NCBI GenBank assembly: GCA_023014485.1
Contig: JAJOZX010002360.1
Coordinates: 463,501 to 527,500 of the forward strand
Source: Bathynomus jamesi
Taxonomy: Eukaryota; Arthropoda; Malacostraca; Isopoda; Cirolanidae
Direction of reading: 5' to 3'
Length of the DNA stretch: 64,000 bases
In this document: positions 10,613 through 22,020 of the stretch, in pieces
Layout of the letters: each line of letters starts with the position of its first letter
Position numbering within the stretch: the stretch's first letter is position 1
Made by a program: the position numbers and the translations under genes
Notes under the pieces: model-generated
What the model was told of the DNA's origin: nothing
Database searches by the model: none
The model's input: only the letters and a program-made list of their open reading frames with translations

Positions 10613-13600
10613 GGACAAATAGACAAATGAAAGTGCCAAATGTACACTCCACCATCTCCAAAATTCATGAAACTTGGTGTGAGGGTTGGTTTTGGTCCAA
10701 ATTACAAAAATCTGAATTTTTTGGGAAATTGGTCAAGTTGGTCAAATGAAAAAACCAACAATTTTCAAACGTAAATATCTCAGCTGCTAATTGTTGTAGC
10801 ATAATAAGTCTTAAATGATAAAATATGTAAAATTAACTGTAGTTTCTAAATATGTATCATTTTTTTAGGGTAACAAAAATAAAATTATGATTTTTTGGAG
10901 AAAATGTCAATTTTTTTTTTTTTTTTTGCGATTTGGCAGCGAAGATATCATTTTTTGAAAAAAAGACCAAGAATAAAAAATGTTTATTTGATGTATGTAC
11001 ACCATAATAAGTAATAAAAAGTCGGCTTATAGTTTATTATAATGCTCAAAACTTGTTTGAATTTAAGTAATAAAAATTTTTTTCAGACAACGAAGATTTA
11101 TTACAGACTTGTTGGTCCAAAAAGACAATTTTCAAATCATATAAAAAATACATGTAGATAAACCAAAGGAGAAAAAATCTTTTAAAATATATGTACAATG
11201 TACATACATAACCTCTCTTATATTTAGGGACAGAATATATTGACAATAATAATGTTTAATTTATAAAGCGCTTATCAGAGTATAAAATACTCTTCCTAAT
11301 ACTACATGTACACAAGTCTTTGAGAATGAATTAAGAGACAGTATTCTCATCCAGTGAATCCAAATTTTAGACACTAATAATATAATAATAAGAAAAAAGA
11401 ATGTGAAAAGATTTTTATAACTATTAAGTAGATACACAAATCTTAGATAAAAATTTTAGAAATATTATATAGACAATCTTAAATAGTATACATTCGATAG
11501 AATTTATTTTATCTTCTTTGAAAAGTTATTTAATTCTTGAAGCAGAAAAATGTATTGTATTCTTGTTCCTCCTCGTAAACTTGCTTCAATACTCCCAAAT
11601 ATATTTTCTGTTGGAACGTGACAAACATCATCTTGCGCAGGAAAAATGTATGAGGGACATACGCCCGAAGGATGGAGAAATTTTATCAGAAAATCATCAT
11701 ATTCACAGTCAAAGGACTGCACTAATCCGAGCCATAGTTTATTTTCATACATACAACCCACAAAAGAGCCTGTTTCAATTTCGCGTTGAGAGACAGTATT
11801 ATGTTCTTGATCCGAAGCAGAAACTCTAATGAGCTCTCTTATTTCGACTGACTGTGCACTCTGAGAGAGTGGATAAACCTTCAATGAATTCTTGGAAATT
11901 GGGACGAAGCGATGTAATTGTTGAGTACCTTTGATAGAAGTAATAGGTTCACTCAGACGTTTTTGCAAAGAAAGCTCTACATCTACAACTTCTGCCTCAG
12001 AGACGTAAAAAAAGTCAATAGCGGTTAGGAATTCTTGAGAGCAGAAATTGTAGAAGTCCTCAGCTGTTAAGATTTGATGGTCGAGAGGCCATCGTAAGCT
12101 TTCTCTGGTGACTGCTCTTTTTACCGTCGCAGGCATTCTTCCCGTGGGATGTCGCGAAAAAATTCCACTCAGCATGAATTTTGAAGTCTTCGAAATGATG
12201 GCATAAATTTAGAAAATTTTTTTATTCTTATACTGAGCTGCGCATCCATCTGTGAAATAATGAATTTTAGTTAGGTTTGAATTTTGTTGGATGCACAGGA
12301 TTAATTTTTTGAGAAAACTATGAACCAGAATTGTATCATGCCTGCGATGGTTTGAAACGAAACTAACTTTTGCAAATTAGTTTTCCTGCATTGTTTTTGG
12401 AATAATAAATGAATGGGTGCACTGTACATTGCGAGTTTTCCCAATGAAACCCCTGGGCACAATCTTGTACGATGAATGAGAAGTTTTCCACGAAATTGCC
12501 TACCAAAACACCTTCATTTTCGGGCAGAGTTTCTTTTAGATTTTTGAAGTAACTCGACTGACATTTATTCGTGAAGTGGTGTCTTGTCAGTTGTGCAACT
12601 TTTTTGGTGAGCGATTCCATGTATTCCTCTGGAGTTTCAGTGATATCTTTTAACATACAGTGATCGACGGACACCCATTGTTTATATTTTATCTCTTCCA
12701 TCGCCATGAAGTCCAAACTTTCCAAATAATTTTTGATTCCGACCTCTCGCGGGCATCATTTGCATCGGTGCATCATACAATCCTCATTGTCCATGCTGCA
12801 GACGGATAAAGACCTTAATTTTTTGTAGTCTAAATCTTTAATGCCTAACGCTGATATTTGTAGTTTCGGATTTTGGTGATGCGTACATACGCAGACACTG
12901 TGAGTTTCACTTTGTCCCGCAAGCATGCACCACGACGGTCAAAGATGAGCAAAGGTACTAAAGCCTATTTTGGGATTTTCATCATTTTTTGCATATTCAG
13001 CATATAACTCTTTCAAGTTACACAATACCAGTCTTTTTTGTTTTTTTATTTTTTCACCCTCTTCATTTATTGCAAACTTATAATCTTTGATTCCCGGGCA
13101 CATCCTACTATATTCGTCATTTTCATAAAACTAAACTCCCGAATGATTTTTTTCATTTCAGCTGTGACGATCTTCCCTTTCGTCATGTTTGGAATGTTAG
13201 GAAGAATCCCAAACTGTTTTTGAAGATTGCGGCTCTTACGCACCATATACTTTGTTGCTCCAAAGAAGTCAGCAGTTTTTTCAATGGGATAGGGATACAA
13301 TGATAGTATTTGTAACCTAAGATTGCGATCGTTACTTGCTTGAAATTTCTCTTTAATTCTTCCATAACCTTTTGATGCCTGAAATAAAGTGTATTTGACA
13401 TTAAGTTTAATTAGTATATTTTTAGTTAAACTTTTCATAAAATATATGTATATGTATTATATTGTCTGATTATAAAAATGTAAACAGATAAAACTTAATT
13501 TAGTATATACTTCGATGACTGTATTAAATTTAATTTAAAATGTCAAATTTCAATAACTGTGTCCAAAAAGTAGTCTTGCCTCTCTAAATCATCTTCCAAA

Positions 13601-14726
13601 CAACTTTTTTTGGATGGACCAGCTTCAGAATAGTCAATAGGAGCCCCATAAGCAGCTTCAAAACTTCGTTTAACCTTTTCCATTGTTGATCTGAATTTCG
13701 TAGAAGCCTTTATCTGTTTTTGTCCCAGCTTCAATCCAGCTGTAAAACAAATTTGGCATTAAGAAACACATGTCCTGAACGGAGTCTCTATTGTTTTATT
13801 ACCTGTTTTAATAGGGCTTTCATCAAATAAAGGTAAAATATTGTCACTGAGCAAATCTTTATTGAATTGCCTGTCTTGAACGACAAATTCTTCCAATGGT
13901 GGTGGATTCGTGGAATCACTACTGCTTCGCTCCATACATTCGTTAAGTATGTCTGGCTCAGGTATTGGTGCAGGTTCCGGCTCTCTGGATGAACGTTGAA
14001 CATGTTCTAATACAACTGGCTTCTTTTTAATTATGACATAGCAATTGCTGCATAGTAATTGATTTTCTTCCAAAATTCCGTAGCTTGCAGCTGCCATGGC
14101 AGAGTTTACTTTTTTGATGTTACAGAAAATTCTTATTGTGTTTTTTCATAGGATCAACAAAATTTTGTGTTTTGAGGCATTTTAAGGGTTAGGTAAATTT
14201 ACGTATACTAGAAAATTAGGTATATACTGAAAATCTGGAAAGAAAGCAAAAAATTGTTAAAATTTGGAGGATTTTTTTTTTCATAATAATCGTCGATAAG
14301 CTGACTTTTTATTACTTATTATGGTGTACATACATCAAATAAACATTTTTTATTCCTGGTCTTTTTTTCGAAAAATGATATCTTTGCTGCCAAATCGCAA
14401 AAAAAAAAAAAAAAAAAAAACTTTTTCCAAAAAATCATAATTTTATTTTTGTTACCCTAAAATAATGATACATATTTAGAAACTACAGTTAATTTTACAT
14501 ATTTTATCATTTAAGACACACTACCACAATTAGGAGCCGAGATATTTGCGTTTGAAAATTATTGGTTTTTTCATTTGACCAAAATTTGGTCAAGCCATAA
14601 AATTTGACCAACTTGACCAATTTTCAAAAAAATTCAGAAATTTGTAATTTGGACCTAAACCAACCCTCACACCAAGTTTCATGAATTTTGAAGAGGTTAC
14701 TGTATACTTCATTTGTCTATTTCTCG
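10613..14726 (-). mobile_element. 4.1-kb DNA transposon with about 430-bp terminal inverted repeats
   Basis: The segments 10613-11035 and 14287-14726 are inverted copies of each other. Shared landmarks are AAATAGACAAATGAA at the tips, ATTCATGAAACTTGGTGTGA, TTAACTGTAGTTTCTAAATA, a poly-T/poly-A run next to GCGATTTGGCAGC, and CACCATAATAAGTAATAAAA at the inner edge. Between them a degraded spliced transposase is on the minus strand (11504-14097). Exact ends and target duplication are not clear because the tips have diverged. The superfamily is not certain; Sola-like is a possibility only. Confidence 0.8.
11504..14097 (-). pseudogene. Decayed spliced transposase of the long-TIR transposon
   Basis: Three exons are inferred on the minus strand. 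Exon 1 (14097-13803) starts MAAASYGILEEN, carries a CSNC motif and ends at GTAATA. Exon 2 (13739-13558) is basic and ends at GTTATT. Exon 3 starts at 13378 after TTTATTTCAG. Phases agree across both junctions. Exon 3 has a helix-turn-helix-like stretch (PIEKTADFFGATKYMVRKSR), then a frameshift near 13130, TGA codons near 12950 and 12755, and a segment with VENFSFIVQDCAQGFHWEN (near 12460). Further down, TDGCAAQYKN (near 12245), a frame change to TSHGKNACDG (near 12140) and a C-terminal domain (12117-11504) can be read. Known relatives, as remembered, are uncharacterised transposase-like proteins repeated in cnidarian and aphid genomes with GDFAEN in place of GNFVEN, so an acidic residue seems lost. 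Clearly non-functional. Confidence 0.7.
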
Positions 14727-14951
14727 TAGAGATGGCTAATCCATAGCTAATAGGTACAGTAATTTTGGTTGTAGTATGGTACTAAAACTTTAGAAGGTAC
14801 CACCTTACCACCCCTCTTCTGACTTCAGAATGAGATCCTTCTCTTTGTTCCTTGGAGACATTTATAAATCTTTGCAAGTTTACCCACTTTTTTGACATCC
14901 AATCTGTTGTGCAATTTAGACCAAATATGGCCAAATCATAACCTATGGGAA

Positions 14952-15096
14952 AATTATTGAATGCCTGGTTAGGTCAACTGTATGCCCTTGATGATTGGTT
15001 AAGTCATGATATTTTTGTTAAAACTAACAAAAATATCATGACAACCTAACCAATCATCAAGGGTGTACAGTTGACCTAACCAGGCACTCAATAATT
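14952..15096. repeat. TTAGG-hairpin family, complete 145-bp copy
   Basis: The cleanest complete copy: AATTATTGAATGCCTGGTTA at the left, ATGATATTTTTGTTAAAAC at the centre, and TAACCAGGCACTCAATAATT at the right. The arms pair almost fully. Confidence 0.9.
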
Positions 15097-15326
15097 TCCC
15101 CGTACATTTTGATTACTTTTAAGCAATTTTTACCTAATAATTATATCCTGTTACAGCTATGCACTATAGCATATAACATTGTATAGCAAATTTGGTGTGA
15201 AGATAACAGGATAGTACCGAAATAAATTTTTAGCCTTAATCTCAAAAGCTTAAGAATTAGGAAAGAAATATGGCTTAGTTTCCATAACCCACCCAATTTA
15301 TTTATTTGTGATGAACCACTAATTGG

Positions 15327-15377
<51 letters not shown>
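15327..15377. repeat. (TA)n microsatellite
   Basis: About 50 bp of uninterrupted TA dinucleotides next to the left end of a composite element. Confidence 0.9.
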
Positions 15378-15769
15378 CAGGGCCTGCTGTCTCTTTTATT
15401 AAAACTTATCAGGCTCATATCTATGCAAAATATATTCATATAATGACAATACTTATAAGACCAGTGAGCAAATGTATTGTATAGATATTTCGGTGCTCCT
15501 TTAGTATGCAGTCTACAGACAAATTCACACTTTAGTATGCGGTCTACACCAATTTCTTTTTTAAATGTAGTTAAAGAAGGTTGAAATGACAATCTTACTT
15601 GAAAAAAATTTATTGAAAAGTTAAAAACACAAAAAGTTTAAATGTAAGTATACCTTCTTAGTTTGTTTACTAATTGCTTGTTTACATCCCAATGTCAGTT
15701 GCCCTTGACGATTAGTTAGGTTTAGTCATGATATTTTCGTTAGTTTTAACGAAAATATCTTGACTAAAC

Positions 15770-16389
15770 CAGGGATGGGGAGGGGAGTTGGCCAAAAACA
15801 ACCGACTCCCGACTCCTGAGTCGGTATTTTTAAAAACTGACTCCGACTCCCGACTCTTTCCTTATCATGCTGATCTACAACCTTATAAATATTGGGATGT
15901 TTGTTTCGTAGATGGCATTTCAAGTTTGAGGCTCTATCTAGTTGGTGGAGCATTAGCATGTTTCCCAGTGTAAGCACTAATTTTTGCATTACACTCTTTA
16001 CCATCCTTTTCTACTTGACAAATAAAAATACTTTCATCCTCATTTAGCTTAAAATATTGAAAGACTGCTGATTTTCTACTAGGCCCACGACTCATTACTA
16101 ATAGGGGCTAATTAAATTAATAATTAATATATTGCTAATTTTTATATGGTACCTAGTATCCTAAAATAGAAATATGAAATTCATTTGCTAAGATTTACCA
16201 GAACAATAAATCAAATGTGGAAATGTGAATCTAGAATTAGTTCAGGAAGATATTTATTTAGGGCAGAGTAGTATTCTGGTAAATTGTTGGCATATAGAAA
16301 TTGAATCAAAGAGTCGGGAGTTGGTCGTTTTTACCGACTCCCGACTCTTCAAAAAAGCCCCGACTCCCGACTCCGACTCCCCACCTCTG
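15770..16389. mobile_element. 620-bp hAT element with perfect 8-bp target duplication
   Basis: Begins CAGGGATGGGGAGG, ends CCCCACCTCTG, and is flanked on both sides by GACTAAAC (15762-15769 and 16390-16397), the 8-bp duplication diagnostic of hAT. Sub-terminal CCGACTCCCGACTC repeats occur inside both ends. It carries only a remnant of a transposase zinc finger, so it is non-autonomous. Joining the flanks restores an uninterrupted TTAGG-hairpin, confirming the boundaries. Confidence 0.93.
15860..16004 (-). pseudogene. BED-type zinc-finger remnant of a hAT transposase
   Basis: Minus-strand fragments read as CNAKISAYTGKHANAP in one frame and SNLKCHLRNKHPNIYK in another. Together they have the C-x2-C...H-x4-H layout of the BED finger at the N-terminus of hAT transposases, broken by a frameshift. 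The catalytic domain is absent. In the conserved layout the first cysteine of CxxC has been replaced or displaced. Confidence 0.6.
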
Positions 16390-16668
16390 GACTAAACCTA
16401 ACCAATCGTAGGTAGACCGCATACTATAGTATCACTGGCAATTGAATTGTTTACAACTTTACTGATGTTAAACAATCATTTTGAATTTCAAGGTCAAATA
16501 GGGTCTTAAGTCATGTGAGTGAGTCATTTAGCGAAAAAAAAAGAGTGGCAGAATGCGTGAGCAGGCACAAATTTAACGAAAAAAACCTGTAGACTGCACT
16601 TTGAAAAAAGTAGAGCGCGGCAGAATTTGTAGACCGCATACTAAAGGAGCACCGATATTTCTATAAAG

Positions 16669-17709
16669 GTTATAGATTAGATATATCATTGATGTATCAA
16701 CTATTGTTTTAATTTTTTGCCTCTATATGAAACTCTTTCTTGTTTAGTTAGATCTATTTGATAGGTATCTAAACACTCAGCACATACCAAAATTTCAGTG
16801 AAAGAAGGATAGCATTAAAACAAAAAAAAGAGATACAATTGTGAAAAAAAGTATAGCACCTAATTGAAAAAGGTAAAAAACCCTAAATTTTGGATTTTTT
16901 CATAAAATTATGAAAAAATACAAGTGGGTTGAATAAACCAAAAAAGAAAAAATTTGCCAATCCTGACATACCATAGGCAAGATATAGATATCCTTGAAGG
17001 TAGGTGTACAATGTGGGGCAACCAAGCTTATCCCTACCTTAAGAAAGTTAGAATACATCTTAAACTTAAAGGAACCTGTTAAGTTCAGTTTTGAGTGTTA
17101 TTTTTTTTATGTAAGAAGGAGGGGCCAAGGGCAAGTGGCCACAAAAATGGCTCATTCATAGAAGAAGGAGAGAGCCAAAATCAAGGTTTCTGAGGATCAT
17201 GTTTTTTTTTAAAAGCTGTGTAGTGAAGAATTGAGGGAGAAGTGTATGTTTGAAAGCATGCTGGACTACTCAATGAGATATAGAAAAAGATAAACTAAAG
17301 AGGACAATGATGAGAGAAGCAGGAGTCCCAGCACTCCCTGTCTCCTGCCTAACATTCCCTCCAGAGTACTGACTGGTCAGTTGGTGTTTACAATCTCCTC
17401 CATATTTGAGAGGAGCTATGATAGACAGTTCAAATGTAAATAATTTAAGGGTCTTATAGAAGAACTCAAGGGCATAATAAGAAACTTAGAAAACATATTT
17501 TAGTCAGAGTAGGGAATTCTTGAAATGACATGATAAATAGTAGTTCTCTAGATATTTTTAAGAAATATTTAGATGCTTTTTATGAATGGCTGAAATGGAT
17601 TGTAAATTCTGTAAATAATCTATAATTTGGTCAAGATGTAAGTATGTTTAGGTTACTACAGTAATTTTGTAAATAGTTTAATGATATTTTGCAAAATTAT
17701 ATCATAAAA
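16669..17709. other. No gene or classified repeat seen
   Basis: About 1 kb of AT-rich sequence with no coherent reading frame. It may belong to the upstream region or a 5' intron of the TMEM68-like gene. Confidence 0.5.
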
Positions 17710-18136
17710 TACAAGTTTCCCTCACCAACCACAGGGTTATGTTCCTGAAAACCCCAACAGTAAGTGAAACTGGTTGGTAAGACTAAAGGCTTGTGGGGAA
17801 AAATAGGGTTAGGGAGTTGCAGTCACACTGGGTAAAGTTCCAGCAGAGTTGTAATGGTCAGAAATACACATCCTATGCCTGCACTAAACATGATAAATAT
17901 GAATAATAAAGGGATAAAGGGCAAAATCACAAGGAAATTGCTAGAAAAATATGGAGCACTTTGATGAGGTCTTCTTGGTGCAAGGCACAACATGAGAGAG
18001 AATGTGAGGTGGGAGGACCCAGCACATACAACTGATCCAAGTGTGGACAGCTCAGCAGTGGCTGATTTGAAATGGTGGGTGGCAGGTTGGTGCATGGGCC
18101 ACCATGGAAACCCATGGTTGCTAAGGGAAACCTGTA
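17710..18136. mobile_element. 427-bp MITE, TA-flanked, pogo/Tigger-like ends
   Basis: Starts TACAAGTTTCCCTCACCAACC (ends of 20 bases pair) and ends TTGCTAAGGGAAACCTGTA, an imperfect 19-bp inverted repeat. The terminal TA is the likely target site. Minus-strand frames inside (62 and 127 codons) show no family features. Confidence 0.65.
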
Positions 18137-19411
18137 TACTGTATAGCTTTAGATCATTTATCTGACTTGGATAAATTTGATAGACCTGAGTGGCTTCATG
18201 CTCCATTTCAGAGTTTTAAAATTTGACAAAAGACTACACAATGTTGCTATAGGTTTATTGGTGTTTTTAGGTGTAAACATTTGTACTTTAAAAATACTTT
18301 AAATAAAATTATATGAAAATTGTAAATTTAGGTGCAAGATCATTAATATGAGATCATGTATGGTATAAGATAAATATTAGTATGGTTTACTCTTGTGTTT
18401 TTGACTGTTGTCTGCCCAATTTTTCTCATGAGAAATAGGCTAACTTATGATTGCAAATAAACTTTAGTAACTAACAAAATTACACTAATATTTTGTTTTA
18501 TATTGCAGAGTCAAGTCTATGGTTAAGCTACACTAGTAAAACAAAATTAGCCTATTATAAACCCAACTACTTATCACTTAGCCTAATAAAGGCTTTTAAA
18601 TAAGACTTAAAATATATTAATCTTGCAATTTGTACCATAATGTTTTGTGATAATCCAGAGGGATATTGTTCAGCCATTTTAATATCACATCTGCCACAGC
18701 TGATTTTATAAGTAAGTTTCATCTGAAAGGAAGAAATGAAGGAATTATCCTATACTGTACTTCATTTCTTACACTGAAAGCAGCAGTCACAGTATACATG
18801 GAACAATAATATTTACAATCCAAGTTTCATGCCACAATTGATTACTGTAGGTGTTACAGAAAAGTACCACTTAGGTTGTAGATATATTTAGATCTAGTAG
18901 CCAAATGATGTAGGCTTCTTAAATAGTAGCTACATTCTTAGGTACTTTGTCATTTAAGTTGCTTTCACTTCAGTTAACCCTTTACTGTCTAGAGGTCTTT
19001 TCTGAGACTGAATAAAATCATCTGGCATTAGCCAGGAGAAAATCAGTAAAGTGACACTAGGCACTGAAGGGTTAAGTTATAAACAGCTAACATAGGCCAT
19101 GGCATAATCAGTTATTTTTATTGGCAGTTTTTCTCTAGGTTATATAGACCTTGATAAAAGTAGAACTTTGTACATATTGACCTACAGCAACAATTCTGTT
19201 GTAATGCTTATTGCTTACTAAATATTGTTATTCTACAGCCATTATAGGCTGGTGCCTGAAGCCACCAGTTTTGCTTAATCATTATTTTAAGTAACCAAAT
19301 ACGATGATGCAAACTTCTGCCATTATGATCATACCATATAGAAGTTAATAGGTTACAGAATGTGATTATTGAAAGAAATTCTTGATAATTAATTACATTT
19401 ATTATTTTCAG
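18137..19411. other. Unassigned sequence before the first recognised TMEM68-like exon
   Basis: AT-rich, without a convincing exon. The missing N-terminal exon of the acyltransferase gene should lie here or further upstream. One ATG-led stretch near 18651-18712 ends in front of GTAAGT but contains a stop at the junction and the wrong phase, so it was not accepted. Confidence 0.5.
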
Positions 19412-19550
19412 GTTCACAGTTGGATTTGTTGTACTTGGGATGGGTTCTTTCACTGATCTACCCAACCTTTTTGGCAATTATACTCCTGCCTTTTGTCATA
19501 GTAGTATTTCTATACTTAAGTTCATTTTGGCTCTATTTATATTATCACCG
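19412..19550 (+). CDS. TMEM68: TMEM68-like exon 1 of those recognised: membrane segment
   Basis: The acceptor ATTATTTTCAG precedes and the donor GTAAGT follows. The exon starts with the last two bases of a codon, gives 45 codons, and leaves CG for the next exon. It encodes a long hydrophobic segment (LIYPTFLAIILLPFVIVVFL) that matches the membrane-anchoring hairpin of TMEM68, followed by tyrosine-rich residues. An alternative acceptor eight bases downstream (CACAG) would start at LDLLYLGW in phase 0. No in-frame ATG exists, so an upstream coding exon must supply the start. Confidence 0.85.
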
Positions 19551-20199
19551 GTAAGTTAGTGTTATGTTTTTAAGTTATCCTTAACCTATTGAAATAAATT
19601 TATATGGACAAGTTTGTGAAAGCCTTCAGGTAGGCTTATAAAGTAGGTAGATCCAGGCTTAGTTTAGTATGCTTAGCTAAATTTAACTATGCATTAGTAT
19701 GGTGCTAAGTTCTATTTGCCACCTAGCTAATTACAGAACTAAGCTTAGTCATCTGCTAGTTATGAGTAGTTTGATCTGGTACAGTACTGGATATTTATTA
19801 TTTTATTAGCTCTAATGTATTCTCCAGTTTAAGTGAACTAAATCGTAAAAGAAACATAATGTGATCACAATTTTTAGGCTAATCCTTAGTTTTGAAGCTT
19901 GGCATGTTGATTTGTCTTTTATCAGTGTATCTTGGGTTCATTCTAATACATATATATATCTATAAGCATGACTCATATTTAATATAGCTAACAAGAGTAA
20001 GTGGAATAATGAGAATTAAAGGAAGAAGAATTTAAAAGTTCCTTAATCAAATGGACATGTAGCCTTGTTATAGTTGCTGTACTATACAGATACAGGTTAA
20101 AGTAACAAATTAACATCAAGCTAAAGTCTGCTTTTAAATAGGGTGTTTAAATAAAATTTGCCTTAAAGCAATTTTGAATTGAATACTTTCTCTTACCAG

Positions 20200-20309
20200 G
20201 CATCATGTCTTCAATGTTTTACAAGAGACTCTTGAAAGTAGAGATCCATGGGTAGGAGGAAGATATTTTGTCTCCATTTTATGGGATTCTCATGGATACA
20301 TATGGCATG
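20200..20309 (+). CDS. TMEM68: TMEM68-like exon 2
   Basis: Acceptor TCTTACCAG, donor GTTTGT (non-consensus at +3/+4 but usable). The split arginine codon CG|G joins it to the preceding exon. It encodes 36 full codons ending in ILWDSHGYIWH, corresponding to the TLWDGHAAVWHG region of vertebrate TMEM68 just before the acyltransferase core. The final G completes glycine with the next exon. Confidence 0.88.
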
Positions 20310-20369
20310 GTTTGTTCTTTAGAAGGGTATTGAAGTATTGGATGAAAAGTGAAAAGAGAATGAAGTGAG

Positions 20370-20456
20370 GAAATTAAGAGTTAGTGGGAATCAAACCTGC
20401 ATCATGTTGTTTCAGAGTACTCCTACTGGTCATGCAGGTTTGAGTCCCACTAGCTC
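20370..20456. repeat. Inverted tRNA B-box-like fragments
   Basis: GTTAGTGGGAATCAAACCTG and TGCAGGTTTGAGTCCCACTA form an inverted pair. GGTTTGAGTCCC resembles a pol III B box, so this is probably a remnant of two opposed SINE 3' halves. Confidence 0.5.
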
Positions 20457-20812
20457 TTACTGAGTCTTAGTTTCCAACTTAATTGCCTTTTCATTTTGTC
20501 TTGTTTAAGTGCGGTTATTGCATTTAAAAATGAATTCTTAGTGAAGTATTGTTTTAGTAAGCATATTATGATTCATGTTCATAGTTCCATAAAATGAGGT
20601 TGTTACAGGTAGATCAAGTCCTACAATCTCTCTCATTTCTTTGGTGAATTATTTTACACTATATTTGATCACAGTAACTTTCTCCACCTGCAAAAATAAA
20701 AAATATACTGAGCTCAGCAAAAAAGACAAGGTAACCCACTCACCTTATCTATAAATTCAATGGTGGGTATAGTCTAAATTTTTCTTATATTTTAACCTTT
20801 ATATGGTGTACT

Positions 20813-21561
20813 CAGACCTGCCAACCCTCCCATTTTTTTTACCCAATTCAAATTCCCAGTGGGAGTAAAAAAATCCTGCTTTTTCTTTTTGCCCCTTTCA
20901 TTTCCACAGAAAGGAATGACAAATTCTCTAGATTTATAGACTTAGATTTATTATTAATCCTGAAGTTTTAAAACATGGCAACACAACCACCTGCTAAAAA
21001 CAAAGTTACAACTCAGAAACAGGACACAAAATTCAATGATGCTCATCAAAAGGTGTTTCCTTTCATAAAGAAATCCAATATTGGAGCCACGTTTGCATGG
21101 TGCTCCATTTGCCACTGCGATTTAAGTGTTTCAGTCAGTGGAAGAAATGACTTTGTTAATCACATAGGTATTCATCCAAAACATCAGAACAGTTAGGAAG
21201 CCTGAAAAACGTTTTTTGCAAAAGCAGTGAAATCCAAAGATCAACAACTTAAGCAAGACATTACCAATGCTGAATTGCTCTTCAACCATTAGCCACTGCC
21301 GATCATGCTGGAGAGTTATTTTGGAAAATGTTTCCTGATTTGACAATTGCTCAGAAGTATGTAACAACAAAGAAAAACAATGGAAATCAAGTACTGGATT
21401 CTGTCGCAATTAGCACCAGCAAAAGGATTATTTATTAGAAGGGTAAATTGAGTATTTAAAAGTTAGTTTTTAGCTTGCACAGAAATTCCAGTTTCTTTTC
21501 AAAATTCCAGCTTTTTGAAGCCTTATCCCAGATTTTTCCTAAAATAGGGGTGGTAGGTCTG
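20813..21561 (+). mobile_element. 749-bp hAT-like remnant
   Basis: Left end CAGACCTGCCAACCCTCCC and right end AGGGGTGGTAGGTCTG form an imperfect inverted repeat, sized and patterned like hAT ends. The flanking 8-mers (GGTGTACT and TGTATTTA) do not match, so the target duplication has decayed or the ends are not exact. It carries an N-terminal transposase fragment. Confidence 0.65.
20975..21437 (+). pseudogene. hAT-like transposase N-terminal fragment
   Basis: A 73-codon frame starts MATQPPAKNK and carries a zinc finger: WCSICHCDLSV with C-x2-C, then NDFVNHIGIHPKHQNS with paired histidines. It stops at 21194, and a second frame continues the likely protein (AVKSKDQQLKQDITNAELLF and FWKMFPDLTIAQKY) to 21437. 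The layout suits the finger plus linker of a hAT transposase of the type seen in many animal genomes. The RNase H-like catalytic core is absent. Confidence 0.65.
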
Positions 21562-22020
21562 TGTATTTAATATTTCAAAATGCAGTTTTTATCTTGTATC
21601 ATCAACTACACATGGGGACAATTCTCAGCCTTATATTTCACTGTTCATAAAGTTTATTTACATTATAACCTATATTTATAAATGTGTGCATTGATGAATT
21701 CATCTTTTACATGTAACTTACAGAAGTGCACTGATTCTTTAATAAGCCATCTATTGATTTGTACAAGTTTTTCTTTTAGTTAATAAGGCGGAGGATTGTC
21801 AGCAATACTAGGTATAGTTTTAACAATTTGTATGTATCTAATTGCTCTATAAACTGCTTCTTTTCTTTTGAAGTTTCTAATTCTTAACTATTGCTTTTAA
21901 AAGCTATTATTTTAACAGCTTAGTAACTAATTTATTTGATAATAAAAACCCACTCTAATAGACAGAGTTTATTTCCACAACTGTTTCGATGCCCACTGGC
22001 ATTCTCTTCGGGTGGATACA

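Larger units (their letters stand above)
15478..16668. mobile_element. Composite inverted-repeat element holding a hairpin copy and a hAT
   Basis: TATTTCGGTGCTCCTTTAGT near 15486 and ACTAAAGGAGCACCGATATT near 16640 are inverted ends, followed inward by GTATGCAGTCTAC and its inverse GTAGACCGCATAC. Inside lies a TTAGG-hairpin copy (15696-15769 plus 16390-16412), which in turn is split by a hAT element (15770-16389): three nested levels. Confidence 0.75.

Noticed and set aside
13183..13401. Second frame over the transposase helix-turn-helix exon
   Set aside because: The overlapping frame carries the conserved residues and the correct splice phase.
4381..16412. Telomere-like TTAGG repeats
   Set aside because: TTAGG motifs occur singly or in pairs inside the hairpin family, never as a tandem array, so they are not interstitial telomeric tracts.
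17823..18206. 127-codon minus-strand frame
   Set aside because: Covers a MITE with terminal inverted repeats; composition looks like translated non-coding DNA.
18651..18712. N-terminal exon of the TMEM68-like gene (ATG stretch before GTAAGT)
   Set aside because: It ends in a stop at the junction and in the wrong phase for the next exon.
20813..21561. Exact hAT target duplication
   Set aside because: The flanking 8-mers do not match, so only the inverted ends and the zinc finger support the call.
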